A stretch of DNA of 64,000 nt. Origin: Micromonospora avicenniae. Lineage in GTDB: Bacteria; Actinomycetota; Actinomycetes; Mycobacteriales; Micromonosporaceae. Made by a program: the position numbers and the translations under genes. Shown here in pieces: positions 42,937-51,822 of the stretch. The stretch lies in contig NZ_FTNF01000001.1 in the NCBI RefSeq assembly GCF_900156065.1, positions 310,001 to 374,000 of the forward strand. Reading direction: 5' to 3'. The notes under the pieces were generated by a model. That model worked only from the letters and a program-made list of their open reading frames with translations. It did not search any database and was not told the origin of the DNA. Positions within the stretch are counted from its first letter, which is position 1, and each line of letters begins with the position of its first letter.

Positions 42937-43012
42937 GGGGGTGGGGTTAGGGGTGGCGGGGGGTGGGGTGGGGTTAGGGGTGGCGGGGGGTGGGGTGGGG
43001 TTAGGGGTGGCG
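42937..43012. repeat. 27-bp G-rich tandem repeat, three copies
   Basis: GGTTAGGGGTGGCGGGG recurs with a 27-base period (GGTTAG at 42945, 42972 and 42999). The last copy contains the stop codon of the LacI-type gene; because 27 is divisible by three, each upstream unit repeats that TAA in frame. The run of G-tracts could form a G-quadruplex. Confidence 0.85.
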
Positions 43013-44014
43013 GCCTTGGGTGGATTCTCGGGGTTCCAGGCGGTAGGGGGCGGCCAGTTCGCGGGGTGGGGCGCTGCGGTCGCCCTCGATCCGGTTGGCC
43101 AGCAGCTCGACCGCGAGCCGGGCGATCCGCTCCTTGTCGGGGGCGATGGTGGTCAGGGTCGGCACCGAGAACCGCCCGTCCTCGATGCCGTCGAAGCCGG
43201 CCACCGCGACGTCCTCGGGCACGCGCAGACCCGTCTCGTGCAGGGCCCGTAGCGCGCCGAGCGCGAGGGTGTCGTTGAAGCAGAAGACGGCGTCGGGGCG
43301 TACCCCCGAGGAGAGCAGGTGGCGCATGGCGGCCGCGCCGTCGGCGCGGTGCCAGACCGGCGCGGGCGCGACCAGGGCCTCGTCGTAGCCGAGGCCGGCC
43401 TCCGCCAGCGCGCTCCGGTAGCCGTCGAGGCGGAGCCGGGCGCTGGCGCCTTCCGGCGTGCGCTGGGAACCGATGGCCGCGATGCGGCGGCGGCCGAGCC
43501 CGACCAGGTGGTTGGTGATCTCCCGGGCGGCGGCCACGTTGTCGATCACGACGTGGTCGGCGGGACCGCGGTCGACCCGTTCGCCGAGCAGCACCATCGG
43601 CGTGCCGTCGAGGTTGACCAGGTCGTCGGCGGTGAGCGCGAGCGGGCTGAAGATCAGCCCGTCGATGAGGTGGTCGGTGATGCCGGACGCGACGACCCGC
43701 TCCTGCTCGCGGCCGCCGCCGGTCTGATCGATCAGCACCGTCCAGCCGAGTTCGGCGGCGGCGCTGACCACGTGCCGGGCGAGCTCGGCGAAGTAGGGGA
43801 TGTCGAGCTCGGGTACGGCGAGCGCGATGATGCCCGTACGCCCCTTGCGGAGGTTTCGGGCGGAGAGGTTGGGCCGGTAGTTGAGCGCCGCGATGGCCTC
43901 CTCGACCCGGGCCCGGGTGTCGGGCCGGACGTGCGCGTAGCCGTTCACCACGTTGGAGACGGTCTTCACCGACACCCCGGCCCGTTCGGCGACGTCCTTG
44001 AGCCTGTGCCGCAT
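43001..44014 (-). CDS. LacI-family transcriptional regulator of the arabinose cluster
   Basis: 337 residues. The N-terminal LacI helix-turn-helix is textbook (KDVAERAGVSVKTVSNVVNG), with the hinge helix near residue 50 (LSARNLRKGRTG). The body is a type I sugar-binding fold (IIALAVPELDIPYFAEL, FNDTLALGALRALHETG, VAGFDGIEDGRF). It diverges from the GH51-transport genes, and the double palindrome between them is the expected operator, so it is probably an arabinose- or arabinoside-responsive repressor. Confidence 0.92.
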   Translation of the reverse strand: MRHRLKDVAERAGVSVKTVSNVVNGYAHVRPDTRARVEEAIAALNYRPNLSARNLRKGRTGIIALAVPELDIPYFAELARHVVSAAAELGWTVLIDQTGGGREQERVVASGITDHLIDGLIFSPLALTADDLVNLDGTPMVLLGERVDRGPADHVVIDNVAAAREITNHLVGLGRRRIAAIGSQRTPEGASARLRLDGYRSALAEAGLGYDEALVAPAPVWHRADGAAAMRHLLSSGVRPDAVFCFNDTLALGALRALHETGLRVPEDVAVAGFDGIEDGRFSVPTLTTIAPDKERIARLAVELLANRIEGDRSAPPRELAAPYRLEPRESTQGRHP

Positions 44015-44064
44015 TCGACCCCTCCCCTATGTAACAACCGGCACTTTACCTCGTCGTCAGCTCT

Positions 44065-44090
44065 TTACAACGTTGACTACAACGTTGTAG
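44065..44090. promoter_or_regulatory. Double LacI-type operator
   Basis: TTACAACGTTGA (44065-44076) and the perfect palindrome CTACAACGTTGTAG (44077-44090) are adjacent and share the CAACGTTG core typical of LacI-family sites. They lie between the divergent lacI-type and GH51 genes. Confidence 0.8.
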
Positions 44091-44157
44091 AAACCAGGGA
44101 ACCGGGTGGTCGGTGACTACGGTCACCGGGCAGCAGAAATGACGAAAGGTGACATTC

Positions 44158-45669
44158 GTGCGGACCGCGAAGCTCACGATCGACCCCGCATTCGCGATCG
44201 GGCCGGCCGATCGACGACTCTTCGGCTCCTTCGTCGAGCACATGGGGCGGTGCGTGTACGGCGGGATCTACGAGCCCGGCCACCCCAACGCCGACGAGCG
44301 CGGGCTCCGGCGTGACGTGCTGGACCTGACCCGGGAACTGGGCGTGTCGGTGGTCCGCTACCCAGGCGGCAACTTCGTCTCCGGCTACCGCTGGGAGGAC
44401 GGCGTCGGCCCGGTCGGCGACCGCCCCCGCCGGCTCGACCTGGCCTGGAAGACCATCGAGACCAACGCCTTCGGCCTGCACGAGTTCATGACCTGGGCCG
44501 ACGAGGCCGGAGTCGAGCCGATGATGGCGGTCAACCTCGGCACCCGGGGCGTCCAGGAGGCGCTCGACCTGCTGGAGTACACGAACCACCCGGGCGGCAC
44601 GCACCTGTCCGACCTGCGCCGCAAGAACGGCGCGGAGGAGCCGTTCGGCGTACGCCTCTGGTGCCTCGGCAACGAGCTGGACGGCCCCTGGCAGGTCGGG
44701 CACAAGACCGCGGACGAGTACGGCCGACTGGCCGCCGAGACCGCCCGCGCCATGAAGATGGTCGACCCGTCGATCAGCCTCGTCGCGTGCGGCAGCTCCA
44801 ACCGGCGGATGCCCACCTTCGCCTCCTGGGAGGCGACAGTGCTCGAGCACACCTACGAGCACGTCGACTACATCTCCGCGCACACCTACTACGACCCCTC
44901 CGACGGGGACCGGGCCAGCATCCTGGCCTCGGCCGTCGACATGGACAACTTCATCTCCGAGGTGGTCGCCACCGCGGACCACGTGGCCGCGAAGCAGCGC
45001 CACAAGCGGAAGCTGAAGATCTCCTTCGACGAGTGGAACGTCTGGTACGAGTCCCGCCTCCAGGCCGACCTGGACCGGCGCGGCTGGGTCGAGGCGCCGG
45101 CGCTGATCGAGGACGACTTCACCGCGGTCGACGCGGTGGTGGTCGGCGACCTGCTGATCACCCTGCTCCGGCACGCGGACCGGGTCGGCGTGGCCGCCCA
45201 GGCGCAGCTGGCGAACGTGATCGCCCCGATCCGCACCCGCAACGGCGGACCGGCCTGGCGGCAGAGCATCTTCCACCCGTTCGCCCTGACCGCCCGGTAC
45301 GCGCGCGGCACCGTGCTGCGTACCGAGCCCGTCTCGCCCAGCTACGAGACGAAGAAGTACGGGGACGTGCCGGTGCTGGACACCGTCGCCGTGCACGACG
45401 AGGAGACCGGCGAGCTGACCGTCTTCGCCGTGAACCGCGGTGACACGGACCTCGCGCTGGATCTCGACCTGCGCGGCCTGCCCGGTATGTCCGCGCTGTC
45501 CCACGTAAGCCTCGCCGCCGGCGACGACCCGGAGGCGACGAACACCGAGGCCGAACCGGACAGGGTGACGCCCCGGGAGTTGAACACCCCCACCATCGAC
45601 GGCGGCCGGTGCTCCGTGCGCCTGCCGGCCGTCTCCTGGAACGTGCTGCGCTTCGGAAACCCGCTCTGA
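44158..45669 (+). CDS. GH51 alpha-L-arabinofuranosidase
   Basis: About 503 residues. A TIM-barrel and a C-terminal beta domain, with FGSFVEHMGRCVYGGIYEPGH near the start, the acid/base Glu in CLGNELDGPWQ and the nucleophile Glu in SFDEWNVWY. No signal peptide, so it works in the cytoplasm on arabino-oligosaccharides brought in by the transporter encoded next. GTG 44158 is preceded by GAAAGG; an in-frame GTG at 44149 is possible. Confidence 0.92.
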   Translation: MRTAKLTIDPAFAIGPADRRLFGSFVEHMGRCVYGGIYEPGHPNADERGLRRDVLDLTRELGVSVVRYPGGNFVSGYRWEDGVGPVGDRPRRLDLAWKTIETNAFGLHEFMTWADEAGVEPMMAVNLGTRGVQEALDLLEYTNHPGGTHLSDLRRKNGAEEPFGVRLWCLGNELDGPWQVGHKTADEYGRLAAETARAMKMVDPSISLVACGSSNRRMPTFASWEATVLEHTYEHVDYISAHTYYDPSDGDRASILASAVDMDNFISEVVATADHVAAKQRHKRKLKISFDEWNVWYESRLQADLDRRGWVEAPALIEDDFTAVDAVVVGDLLITLLRHADRVGVAAQAQLANVIAPIRTRNGGPAWRQSIFHPFALTARYARGTVLRTEPVSPSYETKKYGDVPVLDTVAVHDEETGELTVFAVNRGDTDLALDLDLRGLPGMSALSHVSLAAGDDPEATNTEAEPDRVTPRELNTPTIDGGRCSVRLPAVSWNVLRFGNPL

Positions 45670-45710
45670 GCAGGGCACACTTCATACCGTCCCCCAAGGA
45701 GAGATACGGC

Positions 45711-47039
45711 ATGATCCACAACGAAATGAGCCGGCGCCGGCTCCTCGGCCTCGGCCTCGGGCTCGGTGCCGCGGCGACGCTGACGCTGGCCGGCTGCGGC
45801 GGTGGCGACTCGTCCGGCCCGGCGGCCGGTGGCAACGGCGGCAAGGACTACACCGGCCCGAAGGTGGACCTGAAGCTGTGGAACGGCTTCACCGGCGGCG
45901 ACGGTGAGATCTTCAAGACGCTGGTGAACCAGTTCAACTCCGAGCACCAGAACATCGCGGTCTCGGTCGCCACGTACCAGTGGGAGGACTACTACAACAA
46001 GCTGCCCAGCGCGGCCTCCAGCGGCAACGGGCCCGACATCGCGGTCATGCACATGGACCAGCTCGCCACGTTCGCCGCCCGCGGCGTGATCAGCGAGCTG
46101 GACGACGTGGCCAAGACGCTCCAGCTGACCGAGGCGGACTTCGCGCCGACGGTCTGGCAGGGCGGGATCTACAACAACAAGCGGTACGGCATCCCGCTGG
46201 ACATGCACCCGCTGGGCTTCTACTACAACAAGTCGGTGATGGAGAAGGCCGGGCTGGACCCGAACAAGCCGCCGACCACCCGCGACGACTTCACCGCCGC
46301 GCTCACCGAGCTGAAGAAGTCCGGCGTACAGGGCTTCTGGATCAGCCCGTTCCAGTTCACCGGCGGGATGTCCTTCTACTCGCTGATCTACCAGTTCGGC
46401 GGCAGCCTCTTCGACGCCGAGGTCAACAAGGCCACCTTCAACGCCGACCCGGCGATCGAGGCGTGCACCTGGATGGTCGACATGATCAAGCAGGGGCACT
46501 CGCCGGCGAACGTCGGACAGGACGCCGAGTACCTGGCCCTGAAGAGCGGCAAGAACGCCTTCACCTTCAACGGCATCTGGCAGATCAACGATCTGAAGAA
46601 GAGCCCCGGCGTCCAGTGGGGCGTCGCACCCCTGCCGCAGATCGGCAGCAAGCCGGCGGCCTGGGCCAACTCGCACAACTTCACCATCGTCAAGCAGCGC
46701 GCCAACAACGCCAACAAGGTCGCGGCGTCGAAGGTCTTCATCAACTGGCTGAGCCAGCACTCCCTCGACTGGGCCAAGGGCGGCCAGGTGCCGGCCCGCA
46801 AGGCCGTCCGGGAGAGCGCCGAGTTCAAGGCGCTGACCGAGGTGAGCGCACTCGCCCCCGAGCTGGACTACGCGGCCTTCCCACCGGCCACCCCGGGCCT
46901 CGGCGAGGTCATCACCACCTTCTACAACTCGTTCAACGAGGCGGCGCTGGGCAAGAAGTCGCCCAAGCAGGCGCTCGACGACGGGGTGGCGAAGGCGAAC
47001 AAGCAGCTCGAGGACAACCGCAAGAAGTACGGGAGCTGA
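45711..47039 (+). CDS. Sugar-binding lipoprotein of ABC importer
   Basis: 442 residues of the extracellular solute-binding family 1. It has a twin-Arg-like signal (SRRRLLGLGLGLGAA) and lipobox LAGC. Typical segments are LKLWNGFTGGDGEIF, NGPDIAVMHMDQLATFAARG and GIPLDMHPLGFYYN. It starts at ATG 45711, 42 bases after the GH51 stop, and captures the sugar for the two permeases that follow. No dedicated ATPase gene is in the cluster, as is usual for such systems that share an MsiK-type ATPase. Confidence 0.9.
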   Translation: MIHNEMSRRRLLGLGLGLGAAATLTLAGCGGGDSSGPAAGGNGGKDYTGPKVDLKLWNGFTGGDGEIFKTLVNQFNSEHQNIAVSVATYQWEDYYNKLPSAASSGNGPDIAVMHMDQLATFAARGVISELDDVAKTLQLTEADFAPTVWQGGIYNNKRYGIPLDMHPLGFYYNKSVMEKAGLDPNKPPTTRDDFTAALTELKKSGVQGFWISPFQFTGGMSFYSLIYQFGGSLFDAEVNKATFNADPAIEACTWMVDMIKQGHSPANVGQDAEYLALKSGKNAFTFNGIWQINDLKKSPGVQWGVAPLPQIGSKPAAWANSHNFTIVKQRANNANKVAASKVFINWLSQHSLDWAKGGQVPARKAVRESAEFKALTEVSALAPELDYAAFPPATPGLGEVITTFYNSFNEAALGKKSPKQALDDGVAKANKQLEDNRKKYGS

Positions 47040-47045
47040 TTCTCC

Positions 47046-48014
47046 GTGGCGGACATGATCGAGGTCGGGGCGGCGCGCGGTGACGCGCCGCCCCCGGCGG
47101 CCAGTGCTGCCCGCCGGGGCGCCAAATCGGCGAACCGGGTCGGTCGGGCGACGCCGTATCTGTTCCTCGCCCCGTATCTGGTCCTGTTCACGGTGTTCGG
47201 CCTGCTGCCGATCGTGCTCGGCATCTATCTCAGCGTGCACCAGTGGGACTTCCAACTGCCCAACCGGCCGTTCGTCGGCCTGGACAACTACAAGGAGCTC
47301 TTCTCCAGCGACTCGGCGGTCTTCGGGGACTGGTGGCAGAGCGTCCGCGCGACCGCCATCTTCACGGTCATCTCGGTGCCGCTGCTGATGGTGGTCCCGC
47401 TGGGGCTGGCGCTGCTGCTGAACCGCTCGTTCCCCGGCCGCACCTTCTTCCGGGCTGTCTACTTCGCGCCGTACGTGCTGGGCGTGGCGGTGATCGGCCT
47501 GCTCTGGCGGTTCCTGCTCGACGCGAACCTGGGCCTGGTCAACCGGCTGCTCGGCGTCGTCGGCCTGCCGGCGGACACCCCCTGGGTCACCGACGTGCCG
47601 TGGGCGTGGGTCTCGCTGGTCGGGGTGACGGTCTGGTGGACCTCCGGGTTCAACGCCGTGATCTACCTGGCCGGTCTGCAGGACATCTCGCCCGAGCTGT
47701 ACGAGGCGGCGAGGGTGGACGGCGCGACGGCCTGGGAACGGTTCCGGCACGTCACGCTCCCCGGGCTGCGTCCGGTGCTGCTCTTCGTGATGACCACCAC
47801 CGTGCTCGCCTCGGCGAACGTGTTCGGCCAGTCGTTCCTGATCACCCAGGGCGCGCCCGGCACGGAGACCCGCACCGTTGTCTGGTACATCGTCGAGCAG
47901 GGGCTCCGGAACAACGACGCTGGGCGCGCGGCCGCGATGAGCATCGTCTTCGCGCTGATGCTGGCCGTGGTGAGCCTCGCCAACTTCCGCCTCTTCCGCT
48001 ACCGGGAAGACTGA
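47046..48014 (+). CDS. Sugar ABC permease, MalF/UgpA type
   Basis: 322 residues with six main membrane helices. The EAA loop that contacts the ATPase reads YEAARVDGATAWERFRHVTLPGLRP (residues about 218-242). GTG 47046 lies seven bases after the binding-protein stop, so they are cotranscribed. Pairs with the following permease. Confidence 0.92.
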   Translation: MADMIEVGAARGDAPPPAASAARRGAKSANRVGRATPYLFLAPYLVLFTVFGLLPIVLGIYLSVHQWDFQLPNRPFVGLDNYKELFSSDSAVFGDWWQSVRATAIFTVISVPLLMVVPLGLALLLNRSFPGRTFFRAVYFAPYVLGVAVIGLLWRFLLDANLGLVNRLLGVVGLPADTPWVTDVPWAWVSLVGVTVWWTSGFNAVIYLAGLQDISPELYEAARVDGATAWERFRHVTLPGLRPVLLFVMTTTVLASANVFGQSFLITQGAPGTETRTVVWYIVEQGLRNNDAGRAAAMSIVFALMLAVVSLANFRLFRYRED

Positions 48015-48024
48015 GGGAACCGCC

Positions 48025-48876
48025 ATGACGACGCCCACGCGTACCGCTCCCACCCACCCGCTACGCCGGGTCGGGCTCTACGCCATCCTCGTAGCGCTGG
48101 CCCTGGTCTTCCTGATCCCGCTGGTCTGGATGGTCATCACCTCGCTGAAGACCTACGACGGCGCCCAGCGGATCCCGCCGGACTGGCTGCCCGACCCGCT
48201 GTCCGGGTACGGCTACCAGCAGATCCTCACCAACTCCGCCAACCCGGTACTGCGCTGGTTCCTCAACAGCATGCTGGCCGCCACGCTGCACTCGCTGCTG
48301 GTGCTGGTGACCGCCTCGATGGCCGCGTACGCCCTGGCCCGGATGCGGTTCCGCGGTCGCGGCGTGACCTTCGCGCTGATCGTCGGGACGCTCTTCATCC
48401 CGCCGACCTCGCTGATCGTCCCGAACTTCCTGATCGTCGACTCGCTGAACTGGATCGACACCCTCGCCGTGGTGGTCGTACCGGGCGCGGCGAGCGCGTT
48501 CGGGGTGTTCTTCCTACGCCAGTTCTTCCTCTCCCTGCCCAAGGAGCTGGAGGAGGCCGCGGTGCTGGACGGCGCGAACCAGTGGCAAATTTTCTACCGG
48601 GTGGTGCTACCGCTCTCGAAGCCCGCGCTGGCCACCCTGGCGGTGTTGTCGTTCCTGACCAACTGGAACGACTTCCTCTGGCCGATCTTCGTGTTGTTCA
48701 GCCCGGAGAAGTTGACCCTTCCGCCCGGCCTGGGACTGCTCCAGGGCTCGTACGTGACCGACTACCCGGTGATCATGGCGGGTGCGGTGCTGGCCAGCGT
48801 GCCGGTGCTGATCCTCTTCGTGCTCGCCCAGCGGCACATCATCCAGGGCGTGTCCCGCAGCGGCCTGAAGGGATGA
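48025..48876 (+). CDS. Sugar ABC permease, MalG/UgpE type
   Basis: 283 residues, six membrane helices. The EAA loop is EEAAVLDGANQWQIFYRVVLPLSKP (about residues 173-197). It starts 11 bases after its partner and its stop overlaps the ATG of the GH43 gene by four bases (ATGA). Confidence 0.92.
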   Translation: MTTPTRTAPTHPLRRVGLYAILVALALVFLIPLVWMVITSLKTYDGAQRIPPDWLPDPLSGYGYQQILTNSANPVLRWFLNSMLAATLHSLLVLVTASMAAYALARMRFRGRGVTFALIVGTLFIPPTSLIVPNFLIVDSLNWIDTLAVVVVPGAASAFGVFFLRQFFLSLPKELEEAAVLDGANQWQIFYRVVLPLSKPALATLAVLSFLTNWNDFLWPIFVLFSPEKLTLPPGLGLLQGSYVTDYPVIMAGAVLASVPVLILFVLAQRHIIQGVSRSGLKG

Positions 48877-49895
48877 CGCGCGGAAGGCGCCGGCGAGGCG
48901 GTGTGGCGGCGATTCTCGCCGCCACACTGCTCGTGTCCGGCTGCGGTGACACCGACGAACCCACACCCACGAGTACGGGGAGCGACCCGAGCATGTTCAC
49001 CAACCCCGTCATCCGCACCGACTCCCCCGACCCGCAGGCGATCCGGGTCGGCGACACCTGGTACCTGTTCCACACCAACACCGGCGGCCGGAACGTGCCG
49101 GTGCACACCTCCGCGAACCTGACCGACTGGACGCCGGCCGGGGATGCCCTGCCGGTGCTGCCGGAGTGGGCGGACCCCGGGAAGACCTGGGCCCCGGAGG
49201 CCATCCAGCTCGGGCCGGAGTCGTTCGTGCTCTACTACACCGTCGCCGGCCGGGAGTCGGGGCGGCAGTGCGTCGGGCGAGCCGTGGCGACCACGCCGGA
49301 GGGCCCGTACCGGGACGACTCGGCCGGTCCGCTGATCTGCCAGGCCGAGCTGGGCGGGGCGATCGACGCGAGCCCGTTCCGGGACACCGACGGCAGCCTG
49401 TGGCTGCTGTGGAAGAACGACGGCAATGCCATCGGGGTGGACACCTGGATCTTCTCCCAGCGCCTCTCGGACGACGGGTTGAGCCTGGTCGGTGAGCCGA
49501 CGAAGCTGCTCAAGCAGACCGAGCCGTGGGAGGGCGACCTCATCGAGGGACCGTTCTTCCACCGCCAGGAGGGGAAGCTGTACCTCTTCTTCGCGGCGAA
49601 CGCGTACGACAAGGCGGAGTACGCCGAGGGGTACGCGATCTGCGAGTCGCCGAGCGGGCCGTGCGTGAAGGCCCCGGAGAACCCGATCCTGAAGAGCAAC
49701 GAGGTGGCCTCCGGGCCGGGGCACGCCTCGATGGTCGTCAAGGACGGGCGCACCTGGCTGCTCTACCACGCCTGGCCGCCCGGCCAGGAGGGCAGCGTCG
49801 ACCCCGGCCGCCAGACCTGGCTGAACGAGGTCGTCTGGCAAAACGGCAAGCCCGTAGTGCAGGGCCCCACCCAGACCCCGACCCGCACCCCCTAA
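48873..49895 (+). CDS. GH43-like secreted lipoprotein (arabinanase/arabinofuranosidase)
   Basis: 340 residues. A short signal peptide ends in the lipobox VSGC, then a Thr/Pro spacer and a five-bladed propeller of the GH43 type: NPVIRTDSPDPQAIRVGDTWYLFHTN (catalytic base Asp), GGAIDASPF, EGPFFHRQEGKLYLFF (acid Glu). Anchored outside the cell, it would release arabinose units from polymers for the adjacent importer. Its C-terminal tail (TQTPTRTP) comes from the C-rich tract beside a palindromic repeat. Confidence 0.88.
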   Translation: MTRGRRRRGGVAAILAATLLVSGCGDTDEPTPTSTGSDPSMFTNPVIRTDSPDPQAIRVGDTWYLFHTNTGGRNVPVHTSANLTDWTPAGDALPVLPEWADPGKTWAPEAIQLGPESFVLYYTVAGRESGRQCVGRAVATTPEGPYRDDSAGPLICQAELGGAIDASPFRDTDGSLWLLWKNDGNAIGVDTWIFSQRLSDDGLSLVGEPTKLLKQTEPWEGDLIEGPFFHRQEGKLYLFFAANAYDKAEYAEGYAICESPSGPCVKAPENPILKSNEVASGPGHASMVVKDGRTWLLYHAWPPGQEGSVDPGRQTWLNEVVWQNGKPVVQGPTQTPTRTP

Positions 49896-49915
49896 CCCCA
49901 CCCACCCCTCGCGCG

Positions 49916-49978
49916 CACTTTCACGGAAAGAGTGGCTATCCGGCTTCGGATAGCCACTCTTTCCGTGAACGAGGCCCC
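49916..49978. repeat. Palindromic intergenic repeat, family 1, copy 3
   Basis: The best copy of the family: arms 49920-49942 and 49947-49969 form a perfect 23-bp stem with a 4-nt loop (GCTT). It lies between the convergent GH43 and amino-acid permease genes, with C-tracts on the left (49891-49909) and G-tracts on the right (49987-50034). Confidence 0.9.
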
Positions 49979-49998
49979 GACAGATCGGGGGTGGGGGG

Positions 49999-51501
49999 TT
50001 AGCGGGTGGGAGTGGGGGTGGGTGGGTGCGGGGCGGTGCTCGCCTCGCGGCGGGCCAGGCGGTTCTTGCGGTAGCCGTAGCCGAAGTAGATCAGCGCGCC
50101 GAGGAGCATCCAGGCCAGGAAGCGCAGCCAGGTCTCGACCGAGAGGTTGAGCATCAGGTAGAGGCAGGCGAGGGCCGAGACGATCGGCAACACCGGTGAG
50201 AACGGCACGCGGAAGGGCCGCTCCAGGTCCGGGCGGGTCCGGCGCAGGATCGGCACGGCGACCGACACCAGCACGAACGCGCAGAGCGCGCCGATGCTCA
50301 CCAGGTCGGCGAGCGCGGAGAGAGGCAGCAGGCCGGCCAGCAGCGCGACCCCGACCGTCATGATCGCCGAGATCCGGTACGGAGTACCCCAGCGCGGGTG
50401 CACCTTGGCGATCGACGGTGGGATCAGCCCGTCGCGGGAGATGGCGAAACCGATCCGGCCCATGGCCACCAGGTCGACCAGGATCACGCTGGTCAGGCCG
50501 GCGACGGCGGCGATCGAGACGAGGGTCGCCGCCCAGCCGGCCCCGACCGACTCGAAGGCCGAGGCGATCGGGGCAGCCCGGTCGATCTCGGTGTACGGCA
50601 CCATGCCGACGACCACCAGCGAGACGCCGATGTAGAGCACCGTCGAGATCAGCAGGGTGCCGAGCAGACCCAACGGCAGGTCCCGGCGCGGTTTGCGCGT
50701 CTCCTCGCCGAGGTTGGCCACCGCCTCGAAGCCGGTGTAGGCGAAGAAGACCACCGCCGCCGCGCTGAGCACCCCGACGAACCCGAAGACCGACGGTTCC
50801 AGGCCGAAGATGGCCTGGGTGACGGGCTGCTTGATACCGCCCTCCCCGTCGGAGGCCGGCTCGGTGGGCGGGATGAACGGGGTGAGGTTCGCGGCCTTGA
50901 CGAAGAAGAGGCCGGCGACCACCACGAAGACGCAGATCGCCACCTTGACCATGACCAGCAGGTTGGTCACCCGGGCGGACTCGCGGATGCCGACGATGCC
51001 GACCACGCCGAGGATCAGCACGACGGCGACCGCGCCGACGTTGACGATGCTTCCCTCCTCACCGAACCAGGTGGCGGGGAGGTTGAGGAGTTCGGCGAGG
51101 TAGCCGGACCAGCCCCGGGCCACCACGGCCGCGCCGAGGGCGAACTCCAGCAGCAGGTCCCAGCCGATGATCCAGGCGACGATCTCGCCCATCGTGGCGT
51201 ACGCGTAGGTGTAGGCGCTGCCGGCGGTCGGAACGCTGGAGGCCAGCTCGGCGTAGCAGAAGGCGGCGAGCAGGGCGACCACGCCGGCGATGGCGAAGGA
51301 GATCACCACGCCCGGTCCCGCGTTGTCCCGCGCCTCGATACCGGTGAGTGTGAAGATGCCGGTGCCGATCACGATGCCGATGCCGAAGCCGGTGAGGTCG
51401 AGCGCGCCGAGGCGCCGTTTCAGCCCGGGCCGGCCGTCGCCGCCGTCCGCGTCACCCTGCGCGAGAACGTCCTTGATCGGTTTCGTACGCAGCACGGACA
51501 C
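49999..51501 (-). CDS. APC-family amino-acid permease, CAT type
   Basis: 500 residues, about 12-14 membrane helices. The APC start is LDLTGFGIGIVIGTGIFTLTG with the SVPTAGSAYTYAYATMGE helix and FFAYTGFEAVANLGEETRKPRRDLP, typical of cationic amino-acid transporters (YfnA/CAT1-like). The substrate is not fixed by sequence. The last 15 residues (TAPHPPTPTPTR) are read from the G-tract next to the palindromic repeat. Confidence 0.9.
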   Translation of the reverse strand: MSVLRTKPIKDVLAQGDADGGDGRPGLKRRLGALDLTGFGIGIVIGTGIFTLTGIEARDNAGPGVVISFAIAGVVALLAAFCYAELASSVPTAGSAYTYAYATMGEIVAWIIGWDLLLEFALGAAVVARGWSGYLAELLNLPATWFGEEGSIVNVGAVAVVLILGVVGIVGIRESARVTNLLVMVKVAICVFVVVAGLFFVKAANLTPFIPPTEPASDGEGGIKQPVTQAIFGLEPSVFGFVGVLSAAAVVFFAYTGFEAVANLGEETRKPRRDLPLGLLGTLLISTVLYIGVSLVVVGMVPYTEIDRAAPIASAFESVGAGWAATLVSIAAVAGLTSVILVDLVAMGRIGFAISRDGLIPPSIAKVHPRWGTPYRISAIMTVGVALLAGLLPLSALADLVSIGALCAFVLVSVAVPILRRTRPDLERPFRVPFSPVLPIVSALACLYLMLNLSVETWLRFLAWMLLGALIYFGYGYRKNRLARREASTAPHPPTPTPTR

Positions 51502-51822
51502 CGGCGCTCACCCCTCCCACGTGCGACCGCCCCGCGGCGGCCGGTGACCGGCGTTGCTACCCAGCACGCATCGTCGTCAACCACCACGCTTCGGGCACCG
51601 GTCGATGCTGCCCACCGAGCCCCGGCAAGACCCCCGACCGGATCGGGACGATCACCCATGCTGAGGCAGGTATTCGGACGTACGGGCAGATCCTGGGCAG
51701 ACCCTTGCGCAGGTGTGCGCGGGTATGAAAATTTCCTACCAGCGGCATATAGCCGACGGCGGATGTTGCCGAGGTCGCCGCGACGAAACCGGAACGGGAG
51801 CCCCAACGAAGGGACTACACCC
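51502..51822. other. Divergent intergenic region, permease / GHL10
   Basis: 321 bases with no gene. An AT-rich patch (GTATGAAAATTTCC, about 51723-51736, and GCATATAGCC, about 51743-51752) lies 75-100 bases before the GHL10 start and probably holds its promoter. I see no clear operator. Confidence 0.45.
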
